NCBI GenBank assembly: GCA_030848705.1
Contig: CM061240.1
Coordinates: 20,045,001 to 20,109,000 of the forward strand
Length of the DNA stretch: 64,000 nucleotides
Direction: 5' to 3'
Source of the DNA: Heracleum sosnowskyi
Lineage: Eukaryota; Streptophyta; Magnoliopsida; Apiales; Apiaceae
Positions 22,236-36,300 of the stretch are shown here, in pieces. Both the position numbers and the translations under genes were made by a program. Positions within the stretch are counted from its first letter, which is position 1. Every line of letters starts with the position of its first letter. A model generated the notes under the pieces. That model was given only the letters and a program-made list of their open reading frames with translations, had not been told where the DNA came from and did no database searches.

Positions 22236-22861
22236 CCATCTCCGATCAAGGACACTAAAATAGTGTCACTATAACATTATTTTGGTGTCAAAAAGACATC
22301 ATTCATAAAATGAACTCAAAGACATTGTACTTGTCACTAAAAAGAATATTTCACCTAACTTTGTTCATTTTTTATATGATAAATATCTTCTTATTTATCA
22401 TTATGAATTTATGATTTTATTTTTATAATTAAATCTAGTGTTTTGTTTATAATTCATGATTTAAAAAAATTTTGTGAAAGTTTAATGTAAAAAAATTAAA
22501 AAAAATAAAATTTAAAAGATTAGAATAAAAAGATACCAAAAAATATTTTAGAATTAACAAGAGTCAAGAAGAAAAGAAGTTTCAATTGATAAAATCTTAA
22601 GTTAAAATTTACAAAAACAACTAACTTTAGTAGGATATAGATGGAAGGAATTTGTTTTGTTAACAAATATAGGGGTATTGTTGGAATTTTGAAAGTCACC
22701 AAATTTGACGTCAAAAATCACCGAAGGTACTTTTGTCACCAAATTTGGTGACCCAAAACTCATTTGATGATCTTGAGTCACTATTTTAGTGTTCCATTAG
22801 AGTTGTTTTGACACTATATTTATCACTATTATAATGATTTAGTGTCCGGTTGAAATTGTTC
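22236..22861. mobile_element. MITE-like element with GGACACTAAA terminal repeats
   Basis: The left end CCATCTCCGATCAAGGACACTAAA pairs with a right end whose inverse ends ACCGGACACTAAA. Subterminal TAGTGTCAC/GTGACTATT-like repeats recur near both ends. No coding capacity. The exact outer boundary is uncertain by a few bases. Confidence 0.55.
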
Positions 22862-23640
22862 TAATGGATTGAACAACATGGTGGCTATCAAGTCCATGTT
22901 TCGCACGTACTTTGACAACAATACTATTTTTCCTATAAAAAGTCTGAAAAATCACCCTCCGTCTCCACCTAACTCTCTAGCTAATGAATTACTAGGATTT
23001 ACAGTTGGGAAACAACTCATAATAGCACTAAAAATACTTACACGCTATCCACTATGTTTTCTTCTTTATGCATGCCTGGATAATGCTGTGTTCCAGAATT
23101 TTATTTGAGAAAAGAGAAAAGAAGAGAAAACAAACAAAAAATTATGGAGTAAATTTTTTCTTGTGTGCTCCCGAGTTTAGGGTAAAGAGAAAGTAATAGA
23201 AAAAAAGGACATATCAGGTAATTTTAAACAGATTGTGTGAGAGATTCTTTCCGAATTACCTCATTTTTTAAAAGAAAGTTATTGGAGAAAATTTTAGAAA
23301 ATTTTATTTTCGGATCATTTCTCCTTTTTTTTTAAAAAATCGGGAGCAAACTTCCGAAAGAAAATTTTGAAAATCTCCTTCCCTTTCTCTTCGATTTTAT
23401 CATTTTTAAAATTTTGGAGCACAATGTTAAAGATTTTGACTAATGTAGTCGGTTCGCGAGTGTTTGAATTATCAATAAAACTTGTAACATTAGTATTCGA
23501 GATAGAAGACAAGCGAATGAGTACCTTTCTGGATGACAAGGTCACAAAAATATGTACTCTTTATTAATTAAATAAGTAATACAATGCATAAATAATGCGC
23601 GGTATTAAAGTATTAAAATATTAAATTTGGTTATCACTAA
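22862..23640. other. Intergenic DNA, nothing recognised
   Basis: AT-rich with long A and T runs. Short open frames here have no recognisable domains and atypical composition. No feature is supported. Confidence 0.5.
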
Positions 23641-24060
23641 ATCTGGAGTTCGATTCCTCAAAATTACGTAGTTATACAATTTTTTTTTTTAGATTTGAAT
23701 TATTTGGCTTCACCTAGGTTCAATTCCTTACAAATACGTAATTATACGAGATTTATTTATTTACTTTAATTTCATTAGCTTATTTATTTACGGTACAAAA
23801 GAACCAAAATTTGGTTATCACTAAATTCAAGTTGGATTCCAAAATTTATCTACTTTAGATTATTTAACTTAACCTAGGGTTCAATTCCTTACAAATACGT
23901 AATTAAGGTTTAATTATTTTAAATTATTTAGTTTCACCCAAGTTCGATTCCTTACAAATACGTAATTATACAAGATTTATTTTTTTATTACTTTAATTTC
24001 ATTAGCTTATTTACTTTAATTTCAATCGGGGTTCAATTGTCTGTATCTACATAATTAAAT
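23641..24060 (+). repeat. Diverged tandem repeat with a GTTCRATTCC core
   Basis: Five copies of a block like GTTCAATTCCTTACAAATACG start at 23648, 23718, 23879, 23942 and 24031 (the last diverged). They are accompanied by repeated TTTAATTTCATTAGCTTATTT segments. Spacing is irregular (about 60-160 bp). Confidence 0.7.
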
Positions 24061-24482
24061 AGTATTTATATATTATATATTTTTATCAGTTGTCTACAAG
24101 TACATTTTTTAACAATATTGATTAATAATTTATTAATATAAATATTTTAATATGGGTTAATGCTAGGTCCAGCTTGGTACGGGATTGAATTTATAACATT
24201 ATTCATAATAGTTAATACCGCAGAGTGCAGACTATCAGAAATCAATGCAGTCAGTCATTTTGGCGATAAGATCCAGGTCTGGCAGAACATGAAAGCCTTT
24301 ATATGCTCTCTCCAGGAAACATAGCTCATCAGAGGTAACAAAATCATTATAATCTAATATTATCGAACTCGTTGCCTCACAGAACGAAACCGAAAAAATA
24401 AAATAAAAAATGCTAATGAATTGAATACAAAGAGAGGTACCTAGACTTGAGCTTTAATGGATTATAATTGGCGGGGCATTGT

Positions 24483-24851
24483 CAGAGCATCTCCAACGGT
24501 GTCAGCTAAAATCGTTGGCTAAAATAATATAATATACTGATTATGTAAAATTTGTTGAACCTGTAAGATATTGTGCTCCAATGAAGTTGACTATATTTTA
24601 AAAATAGAATGTTATTATTATTTTAAGTTGTTAAAAATAGAATATATAATTAGAATATGGTAACAAATGAGGTGGAGTTTTACTACAGGTCCCAGAGGTT
24701 CGACAAAAATAGTCAATACGAAGTGGTTGGTTATATTTTTGACTAACAGTAATGTTCCATTGTAGTTGAGAGAATTTTACATGTTCTCTAAATTTTTTAT
24801 TTATGGCATCTTATTTATACTTTTAGCTAAGGGTTAATTGAAGATGCTCTG
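24483..24851. mobile_element. MITE-like element with perfect 10-bp ends (369 bp)
   Basis: It starts CAGAGCATCT and ends AGATGCTCTG, exact inverse copies. Inside, AGCTAAAA and TTTTAGCT repeat the symmetry. The GAGCATCTCCAAC start is common among plant MITEs. No coding region. The target duplication is unclear. Confidence 0.65.
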
Positions 24852-25969
24852 GTACAATTTGGCTGATCTGTCTTCATCTCTACAAAATCTCTCTCAGTAT
24901 CTATGGATGTTTCTCTGACTTTCCCTGCCCATGTTTTCTTTAACAGTCACCAAACTTGGTACTGTACATTTGTAATAGACATAAACAGCTAGCTTATCTC
25001 TTTCACCTGCATGTCTACCACTTAATCAGTCAATATATACATTGATTTCTAGTGGTCCATCAACATTTAATTGTATACCAACCATTTGAGCTGGTTGGCC
25101 TTTTTTCCAGAATCCAGTTCAATGTGTCGATGGAACGAACCAGAAAAGGTCTCGTTTGTTTGTACAATTTTGCATCTGGTTTCTGGAGATAAATAGCATC
25201 TGACATGAGAAGTTGTATTTATAGAGCTAAATGCAGACTACTCATGAAATTCAGTAGCTTTGTTCTAGGTTAGTCCACGACAGTGATCAGAGTAAAATGA
25301 CCAAAGACTCAGTCAATTTACCATTTCCATGGAAAGCATAATAGTGGAAGTCTGGTTCCTGGCTTATCAGAATTATCAAAGAGAATTAGAGAATTGAATT
25401 GCACTAACATGTCCAAGTCATTCAATAATTCAAAACACTATACCCTCATTTCCATAGCAATACAGAAAATCTACATCAACAACAGACAGCCAAATTCATA
25501 ACAGTAATCTACGGGACCAGACATAAAGACAAATTACATGCATGCTTACAAGAAACATCAGAAGAAGATAAGAAATAATAATGTTTAGTGTCCTTGCTCT
25601 GATAAATCAACTAAAAGACACCGGAGATAAATTCAAAACTACACTTCTGGAAAACAACATGTTGAACGGTATATTTTTATAGAATTCCAAGACAATTTAA
25701 GTTAACTAAAAGACACCGGAGATAAATTCAAAACTACACAAACTTAGACTCGAAAGTTGACAGGCCCTCCTCGATAAATTTGAAACTGGGATCCATTTTG
25801 TTCCCCTAAGGCAACCACATAACGACCACATGTATCAATCGATGTTCATGTAGAGGTTAAATCATACCCCAGGAACATCAAGAGCTTCATGACAACCACA
25901 ATCTCTATTAATGGGACTTGATATTTTTCCTCTCCTGGAGACAACAAATCACAAAATCCTAAAAATCAG
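24852..25969. other. Intergenic DNA, no gene seen
   Basis: Mixed-composition DNA with no open frame of note. A short direct repeat occurs (AAAGACACCGGAGATAAATTC near 25612 and 25707). Confidence 0.5.
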
Positions 25970-28133
25970 CTAACGAATCAACTTAAAGCTATCGACAACA
26001 CAGGTCCATCTCAAATATTTACAAGAATTTCGTATTTTTTGATCGCCTCTCATTTCCCCGATGCCATCCTCAGTCGGGAACTTCAATTTGAGATGAGATA
26101 TTGACGCCACCGCCTGGAAGGAAGTGAGGGCTGGCCTTCCGAGGATAGCATTGTAGGGGCTTTCCACCCGAACCACATAGAACTTGACCTGCTTTTCCAC
26201 AGTATATGGAGCTTTACCCAAAAGAACAGATAGAGTGATAGTACCTTCGATAGGGACTGGCTGATTCCCGAAGCCGTATAGGGGAGCTTCGTGGCAGGGC
26301 TCCAGCTGTTCGCCTCCAAGGTTCATTTTGCTATACGTCCGATGATACAGAATGTTTACCGAACTTCCACCGTCTATCAGAGCTTTCCATATTTTGTTCT
26401 GGCCAATTACCGGGTTGATGAGCAAAGGGTCTTCGTGAGGCCAAATCACATCTTCATAGTCATCTTCGGTGAACATGATCGGCATCGCCTGTTTGGCTGA
26501 TTGAAACTGGTATAAGTTGTAAACCTGCTTTACGTACCTTTTCTTTGCGGTCTTGCTATCTCGCCCCAAAGTGCTCCCACCGAATATAGTCTTTACTTCG
26601 CCCCTATACCTTTCGACCTCTTCGGGCTCCTTTCGTTTGTCTTTCTTCGGGGCCAATTTATCCCTCAGGTCTTTGACGAACTTGTTTAGCTCTCCATCCT
26701 TTATCATCTTCTCTATCAGCTTCTTTAAATGGTAACACTCATTAGTATTGTGACCCCTGTCTTGGTGGTAGTCACAGTACTTGTTGCCATTCTTTTTGTA
26801 ATCAGGCATCTTCATTCTGGTTGGGCGAACGAAACCAGGTTTTCTTTAATTTCATGGAGAATTTTTGAGATTGGTGCATTCAGGGGGGTGAATGATGTGC
26901 CATCTCTATCTCTTCTTCGTTCGGCGCCCTTATCTCGTCCTTTAACATCGTCTCGACGGTCCTCGTATCTTTTTCCAGAATCATATCTGTCATGTACTTT
27001 TCTTCCTCTGTCTTCTCTTCTGCTTTCTTTATACCCTCCAATCGATTCCATCTTCCTTCAGATACTTTCTCCCCTCAAGTATATATCATTCAGAGATTTA
27101 GGGGGAATATCATAAAGAGAAGATCGGAGTTTTTTACCTTTGATGGGGTCCAATCCTGCTGACAAGAACCCAACGGCCTTTACTTTGTCCAAATTTGTCA
27201 CCATTCCAGCCTCCTTTTTAAACCTAGCCAAATAGTCTCCCAGCTCTTCGTTCGGCCTTTGCCGACAGTGGATCAAAGCTTCTGTATCCTTCTCTCTTCG
27301 GCATAAGTGCGAATAGTGCCTAAAGAATTTCCTTTTCAGCTGATCATAAGAGCATATTGACCTTGGTTTCATTGACCTGTACCACATGGTGGCTGGACCT
27401 TTCAGATACGTCTTGAACATCTTACAAAGCATGATGTCGCAATGTCCCATTCCCGTCATAAGGGACTCATACTTCTCACAATGATCCTCGGGATCACCTT
27501 TCCCATTAAACTCATTCATCTTCGGGAATTGTCCTCCCGAGGGGGGTCGATACTGCTCAATCTCTTCCGATACAACCGGCTCATGACTAACTCTGCGATG
27601 CCAAACATCGCCTTCTCCATGCGGCTCAACCTGTCTTTCATGCGAGGACCCTCCTCCTCGTCGGTGTCCGAACGGACAGTAACTTTCGAACGGATCCTTC
27701 GGGGGTATGATTCAGAGTCCGAAGACCCATCTTCATCATTATGCACCCTTTTTTCCCTCCTATGACTGGTCTGTATCAGTATCTGCTCTCCAGTCTCCAC
27801 AGCACCTTGGAGAGCTTTCTCCTCGGCGTCTAGCTCGGCTCTTCGCCTCTTGATCGCTTCTAGCTTAGCAAGATCCTCTTCCCTCTTCTTCGCCCTAGCT
27901 TGTGCTTCGGCTTCTAGCCTTTCCTTTTCTCTCTGCTTCCCACTTTTGGCAGCAGTTTCCTTACGCCATTTAAGAATCATGGCTTTTTGCTCTTCGGGAG
28001 TAGGCATTGGTCCCTCCTCCAACTCATCATCAAAATTGAGAATTCGATTAATAGGATGCGTAGTTGTAGAGGGACCTTGGCGATGAGTCTCAGCAAAATC
28101 GAGTGCCCTATCCTCAGAGCTGTAAATTGCCAT
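25970..28133 (-). pseudogene. Ty3/gypsy gag-protease, frameshifted and truncated
   Basis: The ATG at 28133 opens a charged, coiled-coil-rich N-terminal part (to 27516). The next piece (27519-27058) is the retrotransposon gag domain, with FNGKGDPEDHCEKYES, MWYRSM and the C-terminal YLARFKKEAGMV region. An Arg/Asp/Glu-rich linker (27051-26812) follows after an in-frame stop. The last piece (26815-25970) has a zinc-binding-like motif YCDYHQDRGHNTNECYHLKK and an aspartic protease with ALIDGGSSVNILY. Frameshifts separate pieces 1/2 and 3/4. It would be a capsid and maturation protease if whole. It ends abruptly where RT should begin. Confidence 0.85.
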
Positions 28134-28170
28134 CGTTCTCAGCTAATGTCACAAAATTTGCTTACACGTT

Positions 28171-28188
28171 CCCACAGACGGCGCCAAA
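28171..28188 (-). other. Primer-binding site of the gypsy fragment
   Basis: The minus strand reads TTTGGCGCCGTCTGTGGG directly inside the LTR end CCAACA. TGGCGCC-type sites are typical of Tat/Athila-related gypsy elements. The tRNA itself was not identified. Confidence 0.7.
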
Positions 28189-28601
28189 TGTTGGAACCAG
28201 TTTTCTGTCGGGTCGGACTCCAAGGATCTCTTCGGGTCGACCTGCCAAAAGAGAAGAATGCGAGGGGTTTGGCTCCCGATTCACCTCCGGTGTGAGAATC
28301 AGTTAGAGGTTCCGGTAAGGTTTTAATGAACGTGCAAGTATTTGTGTGTGTCAAGAATAAGTATTATCCATAGAATGAAACCTGTTACGTTCTTTTATAG
28401 ATACTTTGGTACCAGCTCGTTCGGATCCCTCGGGGGCGTCCGTCCACGTACGTTGACCGATTCTTCCGCCTAAAAGAGCGGGCGACTCGGTCATGCAACG
28501 ATCAGATGCAACAAACCGTTCCAAAGGAATGGACCTTGGCTGTTCAACCCAAGTACTCGGCCCGATCAGAGTTCAGCCCAATAACTGTTGGGCCCCCAAC
28601 A
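28189..28601 (-). repeat. LTR of the gypsy fragment (413 bp)
   Basis: On the plus strand it begins TGTTGGAACCAG and ends GGGCCCCCAACA. The inner end abuts the primer-binding site. The outer end is placed by the TG...CA rule and the inverted TGTTGG/CCAACA termini. A target duplication would be AGGAA (28602-28606), with no partner because the other end is lost. Confidence 0.72.
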
Positions 28602-29201
28602 AGGAAGCCACCAATTTTCAAAGTATAGGTTAGAGTTGATATACCAATTTAAACTTGTAAGAGTTATGGTTTTAATAAGAAGCCATCTATTTCTTTTCCA
28701 AAGTATAAGAGTTACGTGTTTTATTGGCATCTAACAGTAATGTCTGCTAGAAAAAACCAAAATTTAAATGCGTTTCACAATGACAAACTTTTTCCCATTA
28801 TCACACAAATTAGATTGATAAAATTGGTGAATGGATTCATAGAAAGACTAACACGATAGTTGCTCATATAATACTGAATCACATTTACTGGGTTGATATC
28901 CCTAGTCCATGACGCTTAACTGTTACTGCACTTATAAATCAAGAGTTCTTTTCTTCTTGGGATAGGCTTATAGCTAGTAAATCGCACACAATCTTGACCT
29001 GCCAAATCTTTGTTATTTTGATAAAAACATCTAACAAATTCTATCGTTCGACAAATAGGATGATGCTAAGCACAATTATTTTTCTGATTTCCTCCATCAT
29101 GTTTCCCATTGTGTTCGTAAATGTACCAATCTCGAATTTGTAAAATGTGACCATTTCTCTGTAAAATTTGTCTATATCTATGTATTGGCCTAAAATTATA
29201 T

Positions 29202-29239
<38 letters not shown>

Positions 29240-30361
29240 TATCAAGAACCAGAGGTGCTGAAATTTTGAATCATAAGGAGTTCATTCGAGTATGTATGAA
29301 ATTAATATCAAGAGTAAAATTAGCTCCATCAATAAGCCTACGAAATGTACTATACAAAAATTTAAGGCCAGATACCATGCAAACAGTGATGATGGATGGT
29401 CTGCTCACTGGTTTTCCGGTTGTCACTAAATTTCACGAACCATCCCCACATCAAAGCCTCTCTGATGACATTTTTCTTTAATGCAACTACTAGAGCATCA
29501 AGATTCTAGTTACTGTAAATTTCTCATAGAAGTTATGGTTAAATTCTTAATGTCAACTTAACGCGTAAAGAAGTATTAGGTGATTAACTACGTGAGGTCA
29601 TTCTTAGGTTCAACTATCCCTAGAAAAAGTACCTTTCAAGGTGATTATGCTGCCTAGCAAAGAGTAATAAGAAACTATGCATAATTTCACCTCCAACGTA
29701 CTATGGAGAAACTGATAAGAAGATAGGGGTCCCTTGGGGCTTAGGACACACCATCCCATTAGACCACACTGTTGCGTAATTAGAGGAGCATACACACACA
29801 GACGCACTGAATTAATTAAGTGAATCTAGTCTCTTGGGCGGGCTGAAGTTTTGAGGGCTTAGTAACATCTATCTCAAGACTTTAAGGGTAACAGACCTAC
29901 ACAAGAGCGAAAGCCAAAAGGCATTTTAGTTTTACTAAAAGACCTTTAAGAGAAAAGTTGGGATCACACCCCCATCTCTGAGACCAAAAAACGGGGTGAA
30001 CAACGTAAACCAGCGAAGTAGCACTAGAATCAGGAACCCTGTGACTTGGACTAGTTTTCTTTTCCCACCAAACCTAAGTAGCAATATCCACCTAGCCAAC
30101 CAAAAAGGAAGGTGAAGAGGAAATATTCAACCAATGCTTAAATGGGCATGAGGGGGAATCTGAAAGAACCTTGGATAGCATTTGTGACTCATAATCTTTT
30201 ATCTTGTAATAAATTTAAGGGCTCTTGAGGACTGAAAAATCATTACTACTCAAGAATTCAGGGAAGTTATTCAGAAATAGATAAATGGCAATCTGGAGGC
30301 CCTCTAATGTACAAATATTCTTGCAAAATGGTAAATTAAACCGTATCACCAATTCCAGTTA
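28602..30361. other. Intergenic DNA downstream of APT
   Basis: No gene seen. It holds a (GA)n microsatellite at about 29201-29235. It should contain the 3' untranslated region of APT just below 30362, whose end I cannot place. Confidence 0.55.
29201..29235. repeat. (GA)n microsatellite
   Basis: About 16 uninterrupted GA units. Confidence 0.95.
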
Positions 30362-33300
30362 CTAATGAGATTCGACCAGAACATATAGTGGCTTCCCCTT
30401 CAATCGGTCACGCCCCTGAAACATCAAAAAATATAAAGTAATTTAATGAAAATCCTACATAAAATAATCATAAAGATGAATATCAGAATATCCATTAGTT
30501 GATTACAGATAAACTGCTTCTCTACCAAAGACTACTTTTCATACCCAAGTAACAAATTTTTCATGCATTAGAAAACAATACAATTAAAAGAAATAGTTTA
30601 ATGCATCTGATTCAGGCTCAGACGGTCATGAGACAAACTCGGGAGGATGAGTGAGTACTTTACAAATATATAGCAAGTTTAACTCATCCAGCAATTTAAC
30701 CTTTTAGTGGTCTAGTTAACATCAGGGACAGAATGATGTTCCTTGGGGATCTTACAAGAAACAAAAGTTGGCCTTGTGGTAGGCAAACTTCAGAAAGAAA
30801 ATCAAATATTAATTTACAAGAAGTTGGCTTCTGTATTATGTTATCATCAGTACGCATTCTAATTCAGTATTATATGCTCATAATAATTGGTTAAATATCT
30901 TGTCAAAGTATGAGTGAAGATGTTTTTGTAAGGCTTATTAGTTATTACCATCCTTTGACATTTTAACTGTAAGATAACAGTCTCATGACCCAGACACCCT
31001 CAACTATACCCAGATAAGCATGTAGTAGGTTCCAAAGATCAGTGTGACAATAACATGTTCAGATAGATTTACATCCAGATCCAAGGCAAAAATACCATGC
31101 AGCAGGCATTAAAGAAGTTGATATCAGGTAACATAATTGTAAAGGTTACATCATCATTATAACCGCAGAAATAACTCGCCATCTGTATAGCCAGTATGAT
31201 ACTCGGACTTGGGTATGAAAATTAGGGACACACCGACACTGTACTATTCTTGGACACTGGTATGCGAACAAGGCAGAATTTATTATTAAACAATTGTATC
31301 ATATAAAATTTCTTAGCAATAATTAACAATAGAACTCAGATTAAACATGATTACATGACACTGTAAAAAACATTTCGCCTCTTCTATTTCTTTTCTCATT
31401 TCTCCTTTATTTGTTCTTATCTATTTTTTTCGTCGTAAGTTCATCTCATCTCTGGTCTTTCAGTAGGCCAAAATGTCAACATTTCAGTCAAAGGATCCGA
31501 CACGGAATAAGTGTCATGTTCATGTGTAAGAGTGTCTAATTATATTGGTACATCGACTAAAATGTTAAGGAGTAACACAATTAGCCATTACTCTTACACA
31601 CAAGAGGCTTATTTTTTTTCCCCTCGCTACTCTAGGACTCTAGGATTGATCTATCCCTACACCATTCAAAACATAATTGACCATTCTTACGGTATAAGAG
31701 AATGTATGTTTTCGCAGCCACAGTAATGGCAAGAAAATATGATAAACAGTTGAAAGAGACATGGTATGTATATAAATATATGTTAGGGTGTCCCGTAGCT
31801 TTAGTGCTAGGGTTGAATATTGGGTTACAAGTGTGTGGGAGGTCCGCACTCTACGAGCTAGCATTTGGAATTTGAGATAGGAAATTTGGTATCACAACCA
31901 AGTGAATTCAGGTTGCAGCAATCTCATTAAGTTGACAGAGTGACAGGATAAGATTTCTCTCTTCAAGAGAGGCGCAGGGGGAGAGGGAAGGCGAGGGCAG
32001 GATACATATGACCAGAAGGAAATACGCATGAAGAGATTGCTTTGAAAATTATCGTAAGTGAGGTAGCTTTTGGAGTTGGAATCAGTTTAATAACACATAA
32101 TAATGCATGTGTTGGTACATGCACATGTTATAACATGACACTTTACTACAGTAAGAAATACTGTTTTACTGGACTGATGGGCAAGGGTCTTAAAATAAGA
32201 CCCAGTGGCTATGGAGCAGAATCGGTAGCAGATCCACAGGAGAAAACTATTTTTTGAATCTGTAAGAGAGAGAAGACTCACCTTTAAATCTGGCAGTTCA
32301 ATCAGACATGCACATTCAACAACTTCGGCACCAGCACGTTCTGTAGAAACAGAAGTTAGATTTGTATGCATTATCAGTGATTTCTAATTAGATATAAATT
32401 ATGCATTACTAAAACATGTTAAATCACGTAAAATATGTAATGACGATCTAGATCACAGGGCATCCTAGAAAGCTTGAGCCGGTTTAGAAGGACAACACGA
32501 AGAGTGATTACGTATTAAGCATTGTTTGAATACAAAACATCAGTGACCAGTGACCCACTTGATATATGTACAGTGACCCACTTGATATATGTACGATAAT
32601 GTGCACCAATCTGCGGTTTTCATGATTAGGAAAGTCAACAATGAGTTGCAATAGTTTGTACTTTGTATAGAAAGTAACAGCACTGGGCAAACCCCTGTCT
32701 CTTTATAACTATATTCAATAGAATGAGTGGCTGGAAACTCAATGAAGCTTAAACAAACGGTTGATTATCAAACTGGTAACTGCAATTGCGCATATATATC
32801 AAGTGAGTCCCTCATTTCCAAACGCTCTCCCTCGACTCATTCATCTCAGTACATGGCAAACTGTTAAAATTTCTGTTGAAACAGACAGGAACTTTACAGT
32901 TTGCAGCCTCCCTCGCGTGGCTACAGGCATGGCATGTAGGGTGGCTTTGTAAGAGATAATTTGTATTTTGTTTGACACAAGGACAAGTTAGAACTGAATT
33001 TAATACAAGGACCGACGATATTAAGCATTAAATCAATAATTCAAACCCACTGCAGAAAAGTACACATCAGCCATACCTCTGACAATTTGACACAAGACAA
33101 AAGAATAGAGCAGGCCCACAAAATAGAAAATTTGTACAATCATGAACACCAATCTTAAAAGAAAATGTACATCAGAAGGAGACAAGACCACTCACAATCA
33201 GTAGATATGACCGCATGAAGAGGAAGAAGAAATTGTGGGGTGGATGAAAGTAGTAGTAAATAATTAACATTATTATTGTAGTGGTGTGTATTTGTGTTCC

Positions 33301-36300
33301 ACTTATTTGACAAAGAAGCGATATCAGTGACCAGTACAACACTTTATAGTATCTCTTTTCTCTCTCATTCCCTATCACTTTTACTTGTTGGACATGCAAT
33401 GTATTTAAGGCAGGGTCCAGTTGTTTATGTTTCCATTTGTTTTAACTAAAAAATTAACAGAGCATTCCTTAGCTGAGATGATTGTGTTAAGTGAGGCCAT
33501 TCTGAAACCAGTGATCCGCGTGATATTATGATATATGTGCATGACTTCAGTATTAAGTTTGATAACTAAAGCTTAGAAGTATTCAATTATTTTAGCTGAC
33601 GAATACACCCTAATCGTTTTGAATTCTTAATCATAAAATAATAGCATTCATTGAGCACCACATGGGATGATGCTATATTGTTGCAGAAATTTTTTGATTG
33701 TCCAGAAAATTAAAAAGATAATCAGGTTCATAAAAAGCATGATACAATCATACTAAAACATGGATAGAGCACATATAAACTTGATGAAGAAAGCTTATAG
33801 ACCATGCACAATAATAGCAAGTTAATATAAAATAACAATGTCTTCAACTTTTAAAGCACGGATGATTTAGAAGAGAAACTATTTAACCTTAATTTAAGCT
33901 TTAAACTGGATATGGTCAGGGAATTGCCATGACCACATTACCAGAGAAAATCTCTAAAAATAATCCTAAACAGATTACTTGTTAGTAGGAGTTGAGAAGT
34001 ACCCAGTAAATTCATGGCAGCACAGAGGGTGCCTCCGGTAGCAATTAAATCATCAACCACCAGAGCTCGTTCACTAGGTTCAACTGCTCCAATGTGCATC
34101 TCAAGACAATCTCTTCCGTATTCTAGAGTATACTCTTCTGATATAACTTTGCCTGCAGTCATAATATGATAACATAAAAACATGATAACTAACAGAATTA
34201 CAGAACTTTATGAAGCACCATATACAATATATTTAATATAATTGTCATAACAATCAAATCACAGAGTGAATATGTCTAGGTGCACATTTGAAAGACCACA
34301 GGACCATAGACATCATTTACTACAATCTGCAAGATGACAAGGTATACCAGGCAACTTTCTTGGTTTTCTCAAAGGAACAAATTTTGCTCCTATCGCTAAT
34401 GCTATGGGAGGACCGAATATGAAACCGCGAGCTTCTATACCTGGAAAATCAAAAACATCCACAGTTTAGCATTTGGTATGAAATTCGAGACCAACATACA
34501 ATTCTGTTATAGATGATACTTGTTGAGAACACGCTATTCAGACAAGATCCGATGTGTATATGTAACCAAGCACAAAGGCAGATGGCCATATGGATAACAG
34601 TTTCTGTGACATCCATTTGTCAGGAACATTGCCATCTTAATATCAGATGTGAGCAGGAAAGATACTAGTAAAGGGAGGGAAAATCAATTACACAATCATG
34701 ATAATATGTTTGAAGAGGTAATCAAATGACTGGGAAAGAATAAGGAACAAACTAATAAATTGAACCATTATTTTCTTTTTTAACTACTTTGTTTTGAATT
34801 CTTTGCACTGAATTCGTTATCATTTTGTTCTCATGATTATCTGTATATTTTTTATATATCTTGTCATTTGGATCTAATTGTCTTCTAGCAACCTATAATT
34901 CTTCCAATGGATACAAATTAAAACTCTATTACCTCAAACTACGTTTGTTACAAGAGCACTTTATTCCTAAAATCTCCAATATAGTGTAATCATCATGTGA
35001 ACACTCTACTTGTCCTTTAAATAAGTTCTTATACAGAATGAGTTTTGATTGCTAATAATTATCCATAAAAACTGCACTTGAACTGTGTTATCTCATATAT
35101 GTTTATCACACAAGCACTTGATTCTTATAAATGCAGTTGAAAATCTTTAAAATGTTAAGCATGATTATGGTTAACGACTTTACAGGGACAAAAAAACTGT
35201 TGCTTAAAAGAATTTCTTCAATTAAAAATCACAAATCAATGCTACTCAAGCTGCATATACTATATGACATGACACATATCAATGCTACTCAAGCTGCATA
35301 TACTGTTAAGTGTGGAACATGCTATGAAATGATTAAAGCAGAAAGGCACTAAGGAATCAAGTTATTAACTTAATAAACAGATGTTGACTATGAAACCTGC
35401 TGATGGATATATTATAATAAAATGCCATTATCTTTAACAACAGGAAATTAATTTTTTACCATGTGATTTATATTAAATGTAAGTGCCATAACAAGATAAG
35501 ACATATATTACCACGTAGGTACACAAAGAGGGAATACACTATAGATGCATTAGGCCAAAACAAGGACCAATAAATTTGCATGCAAATCATTCCAATTCTC
35601 ATATACAGTATATGCATATATATTTATATTTATATTTTCATGTATATACATATAAATAATGAGATTGTAAGCCAACATCCCCTAGGTGATAGTGAGCCCA
35701 TAATATAAGTAGTTTTCCTGGTGATCAATATACTCTAGTACAAACGAGACAGAACTGATCAGGGTTTAATCTATGATAATATGCCTTGATAGGAATCGAA
35801 CAGTACATACACACTCCGGCCCTGAACCTCCCCTTGCAATAATGGATCAAACTTGCAGTTTTATACATATTGCTTCAAAAAAGGAGTGTTGAGAAAAATA
35901 TTGATGAACTATATTCGAAACAGAGTTCAATGCAGTGTTAAGCAACTAAAAGGATTTTGAGCCAAAAGGACAAAGCAAGCCACTACTTAAAGTGGACTCC
36001 AGGTCTGTGATAAAATCTTTCCAGCAATAGATTGATATCAGAAAATTCATATAGCACTCAAAACTCAGTCATCATAAATCCAGGAAAATTGCATTACCCG
36101 AAATCATAAAATAATGGAATCAAACAAATTAGGGCCAATCCAAGACCCCATAAGTACACAAGTGGGTCTACCTAAGGTGGGCATGCATTACCAACCACCA
36201 TTATCCACCCAAAATTAAATCCAGCACAAGCCCAGAAAATACTCTTTGCCACTTATAATCCGTCCGAAAAAAACTAATCCACAAGACATTCCACTACTAC

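Larger units (their letters stand above)
25970..28601 (-). mobile_element. Truncated Ty3/gypsy retrotransposon (Tat-like), LTR-gag-protease only
   Basis: Minus-strand order: one LTR (28189-28601), a GGCGCC-type primer-binding site, gag and protease. Sequence similarity stops soon after the protease near 26000. There is no RT, integrase or second LTR, so the 3' part has been deleted. Its codon use is more GC-rich than the copia elements. Lineage assignment comes from the gag and protease motifs and is an inference. Confidence 0.82.

Noticed and set aside
28139..28354. Short frames overlapping the gypsy LTR on both strands
   Set aside because: They span the LTR and primer-binding site, so they are not genes.
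33172..33399. 75-codon frame within APT intron 4
   Set aside because: No start context, splice support or domain; intronic shadow.
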